Origin: Lachnospiraceae bacterium
GTDB taxonomy: Bacteria > Bacillota > Clostridia > Lachnospirales > Lachnospiraceae
Reading direction: 5' to 3'
DNA: 64,000 nt
Assembly (NCBI GenBank): GCA_014799465.1
Contig: JAAVHZ010000068.1
Location: 1-64,000 of the forward strand
Below are positions 47,805 through 55,499 of the stretch, one piece after another. The position numbers and the translations under genes were made by a program. The stretch's first letter is position 1. The number at the start of each line of letters is the position of its first letter. The notes beneath the pieces are model-generated. The model was given only the letters and a program-made list of their open reading frames with translations, was not told where the DNA came from and did not search any database.

Positions 47805-48118
47805 ATGACGGATATGGAAAAGAAAGTCATGGTGCGGCTGTGTGCAAAGATTCTGACAAAAACAGAATTGTATGATGCAGATATGGAAGTACTGAACTTG
47901 ATTGACTGGATATGTGTGTAGGAGCAGATTAAGACAAACAACAATGCAATTCGCAATCTGACTGGAGAATATAAGAAGATAGAGCCAGATTGCCGGGAGG
48001 GAGTGAGGCGCAGTTGGAGCGGATGAAAGAACTCTGTAAAGAGCGGAATAATCTGTATGAGAAACGGAATAACTTGAAAGGGCAGAAACAAAAGATTGAG
48101 AAGTCGTTGGTGCGATAA
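47805..48118 (+). pseudogene. broken small coiled-coil protein gene
   Basis: Frame from ATG 47805 runs 38 codons (LTKTELYDADMEVLNLIDWI) to an in-frame TAG, continues open, and after a frameshift ends as LYEKRNNLKGQKQKIEKSLVR*. The stop and the shift show decay. A second copy of the 3' end is at 53512, so it belongs to a repeated module. Function unknown. Confidence 0.6.
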
Positions 48119-48185
48119 AAAATGTAGAGTGTGGGTGATATGCCCTATATTTTTGTGGTAAATGTAAAGAGAAAGTAGTATAATA
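48048..48185 (+). repeat. module-tail repeat, copy 1
   Basis: Tail of the coiled-coil gene (ending IEKSLVR*), a region with CTATATTTTTGTGGTAAATG and a TATAAT-like box. It is similar to 53512-53640. Both copies lie directly upstream of a captured gene. Confidence 0.6.
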
Positions 48186-48285
48186 AAATCTGAAAATTAT
48201 GGTTGATGGAGGTAAAAAGTGAAACGCTGCATTGTAGTAACCGATATAGTCGCATAATAACTATCAGAACATGTAGGATTTTAAA

Positions 48286-48915
48286 ATGACTATATCGGAG
48301 AACAAAATTTATCCCCGGACAGGTGATACCCAAACAGTTTATTTAAAAAATGTGATTACCAATGACAGAATTAAAATTGGTGATTATACAATTTACAACG
48401 ATTTTGTACATGATCCACGAAAATTTGAAAAGAATAATGTATTGTATCATTACCCAGTTAATGGAGATCAGTTACAAATCGGTAAGTTCTGTTCTATTGC
48501 TTGTGGAGCAAGGTTTCTGTTTACCAGTGCAAATCATGCAATGTCTTCACTTTCAACATATCCATTTCCAATATTTTTTGAGGAATGGGAATTGGACGTA
48601 AAAGAGATTACAAGCGCATGGGACAACAAAGGCGATATTGTAATTGGTAATGATGTTTGGATTGGCTTTGAAGCGGTTATTTTATCTGGTGTAACGATTG
48701 GCGATGGAGCGGTTATTGGTACACGAGCAGTTGTTACAAAAGATGTACCGCCTTATACGATCGTTGGAGGTGTTCCTGCAAAACCGATACGAAAACGGTT
48801 TTCGGACGATGTGATTTCTGAATTATTGAAACTTCAATGGTGGAACTGGTCTGAAAACAGGATTAAGAAAAACATTGTGGCGATTCAATCAGGTCGAATT
48901 GAGAATTTGGAATAA
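48286..48915 (+). CDS. Vat/CatB-like O-acetyltransferase
   Basis: 209-aa left-handed beta-helix acetyltransferase. The [36 protein letters not shown] core, including catalytic His in ANH, and [13 protein letters not shown] are diagnostic of the Vat/CatB xenobiotic acetyltransferase group (streptogramin A and chloramphenicol). [26 protein letters not shown] and the [16 protein letters not shown] tail complete the fold. Whether it inactivates an antibiotic is unproven. RBS weak (GTAGG). Confidence 0.88.
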   Translation: MTISENKIYPRTGDTQTVYLKNVITNDRIKIGDYTIYNDFVHDPRKFEKNNVLYHYPVNGDQLQIGKFCSIACGARFLFTSANHAMSSLSTYPFPIFFEEWELDVKEITSAWDNKGDIVIGNDVWIGFEAVILSGVTIGDGAVIGTRAVVTKDVPPYTIVGGVPAKPIRKRFSDDVISELLKLQWWNWSENRIKKNIVAIQSGRIENLE

Positions 48916-49048
48916 TTGGTAACAGTTGTGTGGAAATACAGTTTTCTTCAACTTCTTGTCTGTAAGAAAGACGGAATAATTTTCCTTAGTAATGATTTGA
49001 ACACGGTGCTAGCACCATGTAAGTTAATACAGATAAGGGAAAGGTAGT

Positions 49049-49090
49049 AATGTGGCAGTTCGCAGTATCAAGCGGATTGCCACATTTTTA
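49049..49090 (+). terminator. hairpin terminator before the yjdF leader
   Basis: AATGTGGCA pairs with TGCCACATT, followed by TTTTA. Confidence 0.75.
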
Positions 49091-49123
49091 TGGAAAAATA
49101 GGCGGTTATGTGGTAATATATAG

Positions 49124-49235
49124 GAACAAAGATAAAAACACAACTCAAGGCAATCTTGCAGAACTGGTAGGTAGTCCAGTCGCACCATTTTGGTGTAAGT
49201 AACCCTCCCTCCTTAGGGTCGTCTGTTCTTTGTTC
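49124..49235 (+). ncRNA. yjdF riboswitch
   Basis: The leader folds with an 8-bp closing stem GAACAAAG/CTTTGTTC. Inside are the conserved loops including GTAGTCCAGTCGCACCA, GTAAGTAACCCTCCCTCC and AGGGTCGTCTG, which I recognise as the yjdF RNA motif. It ends 28 bases before a yjdF-family gene, the association that named the motif. The yjdF motif is reported to bind azaaromatic compounds; the natural ligand is not settled. Confidence 0.8.
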
Positions 49236-49263
49236 ATTACAATTATTTTAAGGAGGAATTGTC

Positions 49264-49680
49264 ATGGACAAAGTTTCGGGAAAGCTGACAGTATTTTTTG
49301 AAGAGTCCTTTTGGGTGGGAGTGTTTGAACGTATATCGGATGGAAAGTTATCTGTGTGTAAGGTTACGTTTGGCGCAGAACCAAAAGACTATGAGGTTTA
49401 TGATTTTGTTCTGAAAAATTATTATCGGTTACTATTTTGTCCAGCTGTGGCATCTGATGTAAAAGAAACTGGTCGCAATCCTAAACGGGTACAGCGCGAA
49501 GTGCGGAAACAAGTACAGAGTACAGGGATAGGTACAAAATCGCAACAGGCTTTGAAATTATAGCAGGAGCAGTTGAAAACTGAACGCAGGATTGTGAGCC
49601 GGGAACAGCGGGAAACGGAGAAACAGCGGCAGTTTGAACTGAAACAGCAGAAAAAGAAGGAGAAGCATAGGGGCAGGTAA
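49264..49680 (+). pseudogene. yjdF: YjdF-family protein interrupted by an amber codon
   Basis: Encodes GKLTVFFEESFWVGVFERI, KVTFGAEPKDYEVYDFVL and NPKRVQREVRKQVQSTGIGTKSQQALKL, classic YjdF. TAG follows at 49561, but the same frame stays open (QEQLKTERRIVSREQRE...KKEKHRGR) to TAA at 49678, exactly as in full-length members. One CAG-to-TAG change explains it. The ORF track lists the first 99 residues only. RBS AAGGAGG. May still give a truncated protein. Confidence 0.85.
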
Positions 49681-49730
49681 TATTGCCCCAATTGCACTGA
49701 ATTTGTAATTGGAAAGTGAGGAAAGTGGAA

Positions 49731-49940
49731 ATGCCATATATTATGGTCGAAAGTGGAGCATTATCAGACGAGTAAAAAGAGCTGCTAATTAAGCGATTAA
49801 AAGAAGTGTCTTTTGAGATTATGAAAGTACCACAGGAGTTTTTTGTTACCACAATTAAAGAGGTATCTGATAAAAATTTTGGTATTGGTGGCAAAACGAT
49901 TGATAAGGTTAAAGAAGAATATATAAAGAATCATCAATAG
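49731..49940 (+). pseudogene. 4-oxalocrotonate tautomerase-like gene with in-frame stop
   Basis: Starts MPYIMVESGALSDE with the catalytic Pro after the initiator Met; the codon at 49773 is TAA where family members have Gln or Lys, and the frame continues KELLIKRLKEVSFEI, VTTIKEVSDKNFGIGGKTI to TAG at 49938. Full length 69 residues fits the family. Too short and broken to appear in the ORF track. It likely formed an operon with yjdF. Confidence 0.8.
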
Positions 49941-50059
49941 TTTTTCGCAAATATGTGAATAAAAGTTTAGGGTAGTGGATAATTCTTTCCGTGGTTATGT
50001 TGTATAGGCTATAATAAAAAGATAAAAAGAAGTTTTGTTATTGGAGGAGGAATATAATA

Positions 50060-50857
50060 TTGGATAATCTAAAAAAATTGGAATTAGAATATGAAGGAAT
50101 AAGGAAAACTATTTTAGATTATACTTCGGAGGGTAATATAGTTAATTTTTTAGATGGACTAAAAAAACAAATTGACAAAAAAAACATAGAAGCAATAGAC
50201 TATTATATTAATGAAATATGTGTTTGGTATGAGAAGAATATAAATCAAATATATGAGAATGAGTTTGTTGTGGATCTGTCAGCACATGATAGAAATAAAA
50301 AGATATTAGAAGAAATTCAAACCGGATTTCAAGCGAAGAGAGGAATAGGAAAAGAGGAAAAGAAAATGTATTCAAAAATTTTTTTGAGTCATAATTCATA
50401 TGATAAAAAATACGGTGATGCTATAAGAAATCTTTTAATGAGTTTAGGGTTAAGAAAAGAACAATTGATATATACTTCACATCCTTTACATAAGATTCCG
50501 ACAGGTAATAACATCTTTGAGTATTTAAAACAAAATATACAAAAAGATATTTATGTTATATTTCTTTGGTCGAATGCGTACTTAAAAAGTGCAGCATGCT
50601 TAAATGAAATGGGAGCAGCATGGATAATAGAAAGTGATTATATAAATATGTATACTCCAGATTTTGATTTTAATAACCCACAATATCATAATTGTGCGGT
50701 CGATATAAGGAAAATGGGTGTAGTGTTAAAGAATGATGAACATTGTAAAATGGGAATGGTGGAATTGAAACAGAAACTTATACAAAATTTGGGATTAGCA
50801 ATAGATGAGCAGGAATGGATATATAGCTTAGATGAATTTATGAAAAACATTGTATAG
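50060..50857 (+). CDS. TIR-domain protein
   Basis: 265 aa, starts TTG behind GGAGGAGG. Residues 1-105 form a helical domain; residues about 106-240 are a TIR domain: KIFLSHNSYDKKYGDAIRNLL (strand A and helix A), SHPLHKIPTGNNI, DIYVIFLWSNAYLKSAACLNEMGAAW (with a candidate catalytic Glu in NEMGAAW). Bacterial TIR domains often cleave NAD+ or make cyclic ADP-ribose signals in anti-phage defence. The gene forms a two-gene unit with the 160-aa gene downstream (13 bases apart). No Thoeris ThsA is nearby. Confidence 0.87.
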   Translation: MDNLKKLELEYEGIRKTILDYTSEGNIVNFLDGLKKQIDKKNIEAIDYYINEICVWYEKNINQIYENEFVVDLSAHDRNKKILEEIQTGFQAKRGIGKEEKKMYSKIFLSHNSYDKKYGDAIRNLLMSLGLRKEQLIYTSHPLHKIPTGNNIFEYLKQNIQKDIYVIFLWSNAYLKSAACLNEMGAAWIIESDYINMYTPDFDFNNPQYHNCAVDIRKMGVVLKNDEHCKMGMVELKQKLIQNLGLAIDEQEWIYSLDEFMKNIV

Positions 50858-50870
50858 AGGGAGAACAGTT

Positions 50871-51353
50871 ATGGAACAGAGAGAAATTCAAGCATTAGAG
50901 GAGTTGGCAAAGAACTTATCTTTATTATCTACAAAAGGAACGGTTACGGCTACTGAAGCCAAAATAAAAGCTATTCAGGTAGAAAAGGACATTGAAAAAA
51001 TTAAAAATCAGTATGATGAGATTGTTAACGTATTAATAGCAGAACGTGCAGAGGCGATTCGTATTGCGCAGGTTTATAAAAACGAAATGGAACGTTATGT
51101 AATTAGTGATAGCGATATTGAACATTTACATAATACTGTAGAATTAGTATTAGATATTATTAAAGAGATGAGCCCAAATATAGATGTAGCAATGTATCAG
51201 AAATTAAAAGAGCTGATTTGTGTTGATGTTTTAAAAGCAATTCAACTTTTAGGATTTAATTATAAGGAGGCTATTGGTGAACCATTAACACAATTATGTG
51301 CAAATGCTATATTAAATAAAACTCAAAAGGTTAGTCAAAATAGAAAGAGATAA
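50871..51353 (+). CDS. helical partner of the TIR gene, 160 aa
   Basis: Not recognised. Mostly helical with a strong coiled coil (about 30-90: TEAKIKAIQVEKDIEKIKNQ... ERAEAIRIAQVYKNEMERY) and a C-terminal helix bundle. No signal, membrane helix or metal motif. The track start (50850) overlaps the TIR gene; the ATG at 50871 with GAGGGAG is better. The 13-base spacing and shared direction indicate co-expression with the TIR protein, perhaps as sensor or adaptor. Confidence 0.75.
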   Translation: MEQREIQALEELAKNLSLLSTKGTVTATEAKIKAIQVEKDIEKIKNQYDEIVNVLIAERAEAIRIAQVYKNEMERYVISDSDIEHLHNTVELVLDIIKEMSPNIDVAMYQKLKELICVDVLKAIQLLGFNYKEAIGEPLTQLCANAILNKTQKVSQNRKR

Positions 51354-51404
51354 AGAGACTTTGTGATACCTGTTTGCTCTGAAGCTGCAAATAAGGCGTA
51401 AAAT

Positions 51405-51995
51405 ATGGATATTATTGCTAAGAAAAGCCTTAAAGGACAATCAAATGTTTATGCAATTCCATCTGACAAATTGATGGAGGTATTGGAAGAAAATACGGAT
51501 GCACTGTATATGTATCTCAATTGTCTGCCGGGTAGTATTTTTGAATACAAAAAAGCAACTGTAGAAGATATAGAAGAACTGGTAAGAACAAGGATTATTG
51601 TTCTTCGTGCCGCTAATAAATTGTCTGATGATGTAGATATGTATGTGCTGGAACAGGAATCTTTCGCATATTATAAGCGGGCATTGGAATCTGATGAACA
51701 TATCGCATACCTGGTGTACGATAATGATAAGTTTATCGGTTCAGGTGGAGTTAGTTTTTATCAGGTTATGCCAACTTATCACAATCCTACAGGTGAAAAA
51801 GCGTATATTATGAATATGTATACTGCACCGGAATATAGAAGACGGGAAACCACATTACATACATTGGATTTACTGGTAAAGGATGCGTTGGAACGGGGCG
51901 TGTCACAGATTGCGTTAGAGACAACGGATATGGGACGATCATTGTATGAGAAATATGGATTTGTAAAAATGGAAGATGAAATGGAGCTGATATAG
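51405..51995 (+). CDS. GNAT N-acetyltransferase with odd N-terminal extension
   Basis: 196 aa. The GNAT core begins at about residue 48 (YKKATVEDIEELVRTR) and includes YLVYDNDKFIGSGGVSF and the MYTAPEYRRRETTLHTL loop, then ALETTDMGRSLYEKYGFVKM. The acetyl-CoA P-loop (usually RxxGxG/A) here reads RRETTL, so binding may be lost. The first 47 residues do not look like a GNAT and may be a fusion. RBS weak. Substrate unknown, activity doubtful. Confidence 0.7.
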   Translation: MDIIAKKSLKGQSNVYAIPSDKLMEVLEENTDALYMYLNCLPGSIFEYKKATVEDIEELVRTRIIVLRAANKLSDDVDMYVLEQESFAYYKRALESDEHIAYLVYDNDKFIGSGGVSFYQVMPTYHNPTGEKAYIMNMYTAPEYRRRETTLHTLDLLVKDALERGVSQIALETTDMGRSLYEKYGFVKMEDEMELI

Positions 51996-52550
51996 TGAGT
52001 AGAAAACTGACCGATTTACAACCATGGGAATGCTTGATGAAGCGAATTGTATGGAAACAATTAGGAGACATTCGGGATAAGAAGATACTTGATTTTGGCA
52101 GTGGTATTGGGGTAACAGCAAATTATCTGGCAGAGCATAACCATGTAGTAGCCATTGAACCAGATGAAGATAGTGTTAAGAAAAGATGGGCAGACAATCA
52201 ATATACGCAAATTGTCGGAAGTACTGAAGAATTGCGTAAATTTGCAGATGGTTGTACTTTTAAATGATTTTGGGCATGCCAATAGTTTGCTTGATGGTAA
52301 TGACGGAATGGCTTCCAAGTATGGAGCGATTCGTTACTATGAGGATGTTGATATTGAAAAATGGTGTCCTGAACTTTCAATTAGGAAGGAACTTGGCATG
52401 AGAACTTTCTGGGATATGCAACAGAATCAGGATATTCATAAGGACACCGATTGGCAGGATAACATGGTGGAAATAGAAAGGCGGGTGTCTGACATAGATG
52501 TATATAAGGATATTGCGTTTTTTAATCATTTGATACTTGGGAAGAGATAG
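51995..52550 (+). pseudogene. SAM methyltransferase with internal deletion
   Basis: The 5' part encodes KILDFGSGIGVTANYLAEHNHVVAIEPDE (motifs I and II) and breaks at FADG; the other frame, from about 52250, encodes MVVLLNDFGHANSLLDGNDGMASKYGAIRYYED and ends ILGKR*. About 40 residues between SAM-binding and C-terminal parts are missing and the frame is shifted. The ORF track splits it in two. Confidence 0.75.
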
Positions 52551-52560
52551 GAGACCTATT

Positions 52561-52617
52561 ATGACAAGAGTATATTTTGTGCGTCATGCACAATCGATGC
52601 ATAATTGGAAAGAGTAG
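52561..52617 (+). pseudogene. 5' stub of a histidine phosphatase gene
   Basis: MTRVYFVRHAQSMHNWKE* shows the RHxxS phosphatase start and stops after 18 residues at the border of the IS remnant. It follows the methyltransferase remnant by 10 bases. Confidence 0.65.
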
Positions 52618-52680
52618 AGTAATCCATGTAAGCAAATAATACGCTCTATCATACGCATTGCCCCTCGTTTGTACCGCCTC

Positions 52681-53110
52681 TTACGTTATTGGGGCGGAAA
52701 TAAAGCGTTTAGTTCCTGTCTTTATCACAAAATCAAAAAGAGGGTGTTTTGTATACACAAAGAACGTCCTCGCTGACAAGATAATATGCACATATGTCAA
52801 TATGCATTCCCGGTCATCAGGAAAAACAGTTTTCAGCGGAGCGGTCAGTTTCAAATCTGCAACCGCCTTATCAAGAAACTGTTCAATACCGGTTTCTGCA
52901 ACCGTACAGTTCTCCTGTGGATTTGAAATCTGTTCTTTATTTTTTGCGTCATCGTCCTTTTTTCGATTCAGGGCAATTTCACCAATAACAGAATCAAGAT
53001 GCCCGACACTTCTGCGATGGTCTTTATATGTTTTAGAATCCTTGTCCCAATATATAGTATTTTCATAAACATAAGTTTTTCCGTTTGGATTTTTGACACA
53101 AACAATTTAT
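52681..53110 (-). pseudogene. IS1634-like (IS4 superfamily) transposase N-terminal remnant
   Basis: Minus-strand reading gives CVKNPNGKTYVYENTIYWDKDSK, SVGHLDSVIGEIALNRKKD and FLDKAVADLKLTAPLKTVFPDD, the N-terminal region of IS1634-family transposases, then a frameshifted end at a TAA (52681). The DDE core is gone. The plus-strand ORFs listed here (52658-53068) are antisense shadows. Confidence 0.7.
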
Positions 53111-53215
53111 GAGAAATTGTTGCAAATACAGGTTGGCTACGAAATTATGATAGCAGTAAGAGTAAATTTTGTATTAAGTGGGACACTGATAATAAAGGCA
53201 GAAAGGACTGATTTT

Positions 53216-53404
53216 ATGGCTGCAGTATTGAAAAAAGATTACCAACTAGCTTTGGACAAACAGAAAAAAGAAGTTAGAGAGCTTGTAATGGCTGGACTGG
53301 AGCAGATAAAAGAGGGAAAGACAAAAGACTTTAATACTGTGTGTGACAGATTGGAGAAGAAATACAGAGATGAGGGAATATCAAATACAAGATTTTTAAA
53401 ATAA
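53216..53404 (+). CDS. small antitoxin-like protein, 62 aa
   Basis: Charged helical protein AAVLKKDYQLALDKQKKEVRELVM...; similar short proteins precede RelE/ParE toxins in Lachnospiraceae. The track start at 53093 is not credible; ATG 53216 follows a weak GGACTG. No toxin follows directly, so it is an orphan or remnant. Confidence 0.55.
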   Translation: MAAVLKKDYQLALDKQKKEVRELVMAGLEQIKEGKTKDFNTVCDRLEKKYRDEGISNTRFLK

Positions 53405-53406
53405 TT

Positions 53407-53496
53407 ATGGAAAATATGCGAAATAAATGGTATGAAATAGTAGAAAATACGCCTAAAATATTAACAAATAAGTTAATTATTAGGGAGTTCGAGTGA
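53407..53496 (+). CDS. possible 29-aa ORF ending in an attachment-like sequence
   Basis: Encodes a short peptide ending IIREFE*. Its last bases GAGTTCGAGTGA resemble the island core GAGTTCGAATA. It may be a remnant of a gene that ended at a former attachment site. Low confidence as a gene. Confidence 0.3.
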   Translation: MENMRNKWYEIVENTPKILTNKLIIREFE

Positions 53497-53511
53497 TGAA
53501 ATAGGATTTGT

Positions 53512-53640
53512 TCTGTATGAGAAGCAGAGTGACTTGAAAGAGAAGATTGAGAAGTCGTTAAAACGATAAGAAATGTGGGGCATGGCGGTTGCTGTGCCTT
53601 ATATTTTTATGGTAAATGGATAATGAAAGAGGTATAATCA
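53512..53640 (+). repeat. module-tail repeat, copy 2
   Basis: Ends of the coiled-coil gene (YEKQSDLKEKIEKSLKR*), a GGCA..TGCC hairpin, TATATTTTTATGGTAAATG and TATAAT (53633). Similar to 48048-48185. A captured gene fragment (histidine phosphatase) starts 37 bases later. Confidence 0.6.
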
Positions 53641-53676
53641 AGAAAGTAAATTTAGATTGAACAGAAAGAGGTATTT

Positions 53677-53898
53677 ATGAAATTATTTGTTGCTCGTCAT
53701 GGTCAAACAACTTGTAATGCTCAAAATAAAGTATGTGGTATTACTGATGTAGAATTAACAGAAAAAGGAATAGAACAAGCAAAGAAATTGGCTGATATAG
53801 TACAGAATTACAATATTGATATAGTTATATCTTCACTATTAAAAAGAGCCGCAGAAACAAGTCAAATTGAATTGCGAATTTGCAGGGATTTGTTATAA
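53677..53898 (+). pseudogene. truncated histidine phosphatase (phosphoglycerate mutase-like)
   Basis: Starts MKLFVARHGQTTCNAQNKVCG (catalytic RHG) with LTEKGIEQAKKLAD and SSLLKRAAETSQI, then runs off into ELRICRDLL* where the second island repeat begins. About 130 residues of the C-terminal half are missing, so activity is unlikely. Promoter TATAAT at 53633. Confidence 0.8.
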
Positions 53899-53909
53899 TA
53901 AATGCGTGA

Positions 53910-54039
53910 CAACATTTTGGCAACAGAAAATCAGCAAGCCATAATAAATAATGTAATTTAAGCAAAAATGGGCGTGTATTTACACAGAATTTAAACTAAT
54001 ATAGTTAAGAACAACAAAGAACACGCCGAGTTCGAATAG
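53910..54039 (+). repeat. 130-bp right-end repeat, copy 2, with attachment core
   Basis: Same length and order as 47110-47239: CAACATTTTGGCAACAG at the left, GTTAAGA[A/G]CAACAAA in the middle, CGAGTTCGAATAG at the right (core 54028-54038). It marks the right end of the second island. Confidence 0.85.
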
Positions 54040-54606
54040 CAAAGAATAATGAAAAAATATCAATTGGTTGCAGTCAGTTGTTTGATTCAGAAGGAAATGG
54101 TATGGAATTGTACTTGCGTTCGTTAAAAGATCCACAGATTATACAGAAAAATCCGTATATGAGAAGTGGAGATGCCTGCCGCCTTATGAACAATTTGAAA
54201 AGAATTTATGATGAATCGGTTCCTTTGCATAAACTAAATCGAATTGTAATACATAAGACAACACATTTTACAAAGGAAGAAATGGAAGGAATAACAAAAG
54301 GGCTTGCAAGTGTGGATAATATTGAATTGCTGCAAATTTAAGAGTTTTCTGCATGGAGTGCTATAAGATTTCATAATGATACTGCAACAACATTTCCGAT
54401 TCAAAGAGGAACTGTTATTACGCTTGACAAAGATACATTTTTAATCTGGACACATGGAAGTGTTCAGTATAATGAATTGAAATAGTTGTGACGGATTATA
54501 CAAAATATGGCCTGTAACGCTGGATTTTGCTAAGGCATTATCCCGTGTTGCTAAGCAAGACTTAGTGGTCTGTGATAGACCGTATAATTTTATATATTTT
54601 ATGTAA
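54039..54606 (+). pseudogene. C-terminal remnant of an Argonaute (PIWI) gene
   Basis: The frame after the attachment core encodes SIGCSQLFDSEGNGMELYLRS, SGDACRLMNNLKRIYDESVP and KLNRIVIHKTTHFTKEEMEGI, PIWI-domain motifs; after an in-frame TAA (54339) it continues EFSAWSAIRFHNDTATTFPIQRGT, WTHGSVQYNELK to TAG (54483), and then KIWPVTLDFAKALSRVAK ending at the PIWI C-terminus YNFIYFM* (54604). The N, PAZ and MID regions and the region between the last two pieces are missing. The ORF track lists only 54078-54341. Confidence 0.72.
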
Positions 54607-54654
54607 GGATTATCAATAATCAAGAATGTAATCTGTTTAAAGGAGTGACACCGA

Positions 54655-55107
54655 ATGATAGATATATATACAGAGAAAAAAGATTCAAAAGATTGGATAC
54701 TTAAAAATGACTTGTATTTCAATTTGAATACAGGTAATGAAGAAATGTCCCAAAAAGAAATAAATCTTATTCAGCAGGTGGATGAGGCTAAGCTGACCCC
54801 GGATAAGCACATTGAAACAAAATATGGATTAGGCACAATTCGTAATTTGTCATCCGGTTGTAAGACATTACTTAATATTGTAAAACATCCTGATAAAGTG
54901 GTGTGTGTAGAGGAATGTGGTCCAAATGTGCTTAAAATTATATTTACAATGGATAATATAAAGATTTATATGTCAAGACCAACGCTTGTAGATATTCCGG
55001 ATGATGCGAAAATCAGATTCAATGATTCAGATATAGTGACTGGAAGTAAAGGATATAATGCTTGGTGGAGTGAGGAGTATGAAAGGAGAGAAGCAGATGA
55101 TTTATAA
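54655..55107 (+). CDS. DUF4869-like protein
   Basis: 150 aa, RBS AAGGAG. The DILKNDLYFNLN start region and LIQQVDEAKLTPDKHIETKYGLGTIRNLSSGCKTLLNI stretch match the DUF4869 pattern known from Firmicutes islands. Soluble, alpha/beta, no known active site. First gene of a tight three-gene operon, overlapping the P-loop gene by 11 bases. Function unknown; recurrent pairing with a P-loop protein suggests a functional complex. Confidence 0.75.
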   Translation: MIDIYTEKKDSKDWILKNDLYFNLNTGNEEMSQKEINLIQQVDEAKLTPDKHIETKYGLGTIRNLSSGCKTLLNIVKHPDKVVCVEECGPNVLKIIFTMDNIKIYMSRPTLVDIPDDAKIRFNDSDIVTGSKGYNAWWSEEYERREADDL

Positions 55108-55498
55108 GAATATTATATTTAAAGCAGATCCGTTTTCATACGATTTGGTGTTCAAGGATAGAATAACTCTCGTTGGTGGAGATAGTGGTACAGGTAAAAC
55201 CGTTCTTTATGAAATGCTGGAAGACTTAAGATTAACTGACGAATATAAGGCTATAAAATTGTTTAATTATAGATCAGATAATTTTTTAGAAGCTATAAAG
55301 CAGTGCAGAGATAGTTTAATTGTAATTGATAATGCAGATATTTTGATTAATGATGATGTCAGAAGATTCATTAATTTTGAATTTTCAAATCAATATATGC
55401 TTTTCTTAAGAAATTGTGATGGACTCAATGTATCTGATAAGAGTTTTAAGGTGTTGAAGCTTGATAATAACAGGATAACACTGGAAGAGGAGTTGTGA
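55097..55498 (+). CDS. small P-loop ATPase-like protein
   Basis: 133 aa from ATG 55097 (GGAGAG upstream; the track starts at 55058). Walker A GGDSGTGKT at residues 27-35, Walker B-like LIVIDNADIL, without an obvious arginine finger or HUH/AAA lid. The short single domain suggests a nucleotide switch rather than a motor. It overlaps the DUF4869 gene and lies 1 base before the 225-aa gene. Confidence 0.82.
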   Translation: MIYKNIIFKADPFSYDLVFKDRITLVGGDSGTGKTVLYEMLEDLRLTDEYKAIKLFNYRSDNFLEAIKQCRDSLIVIDNADILINDDVRRFINFEFSNQYMLFLRNCDGLNVSDKSFKVLKLDNNRITLEEEL

Positions 55499-55499
55499 T

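Noticed and set aside
48990-49022. Near-palindrome around CACGGTGCTAGCACCATG
   Set aside because: It is isolated, with no T run or repeat elsewhere in the window; its role cannot be supported.
52658-53068. 136-aa plus-strand ORF
   Set aside because: It is antisense to a transposase remnant that has recognisable family motifs on the minus strand.
53486-53497. GAGTTCGAGTGA as a fourth attachment core
   Set aside because: It differs at two positions and lacks the 130-bp repeat, so I do not count it.
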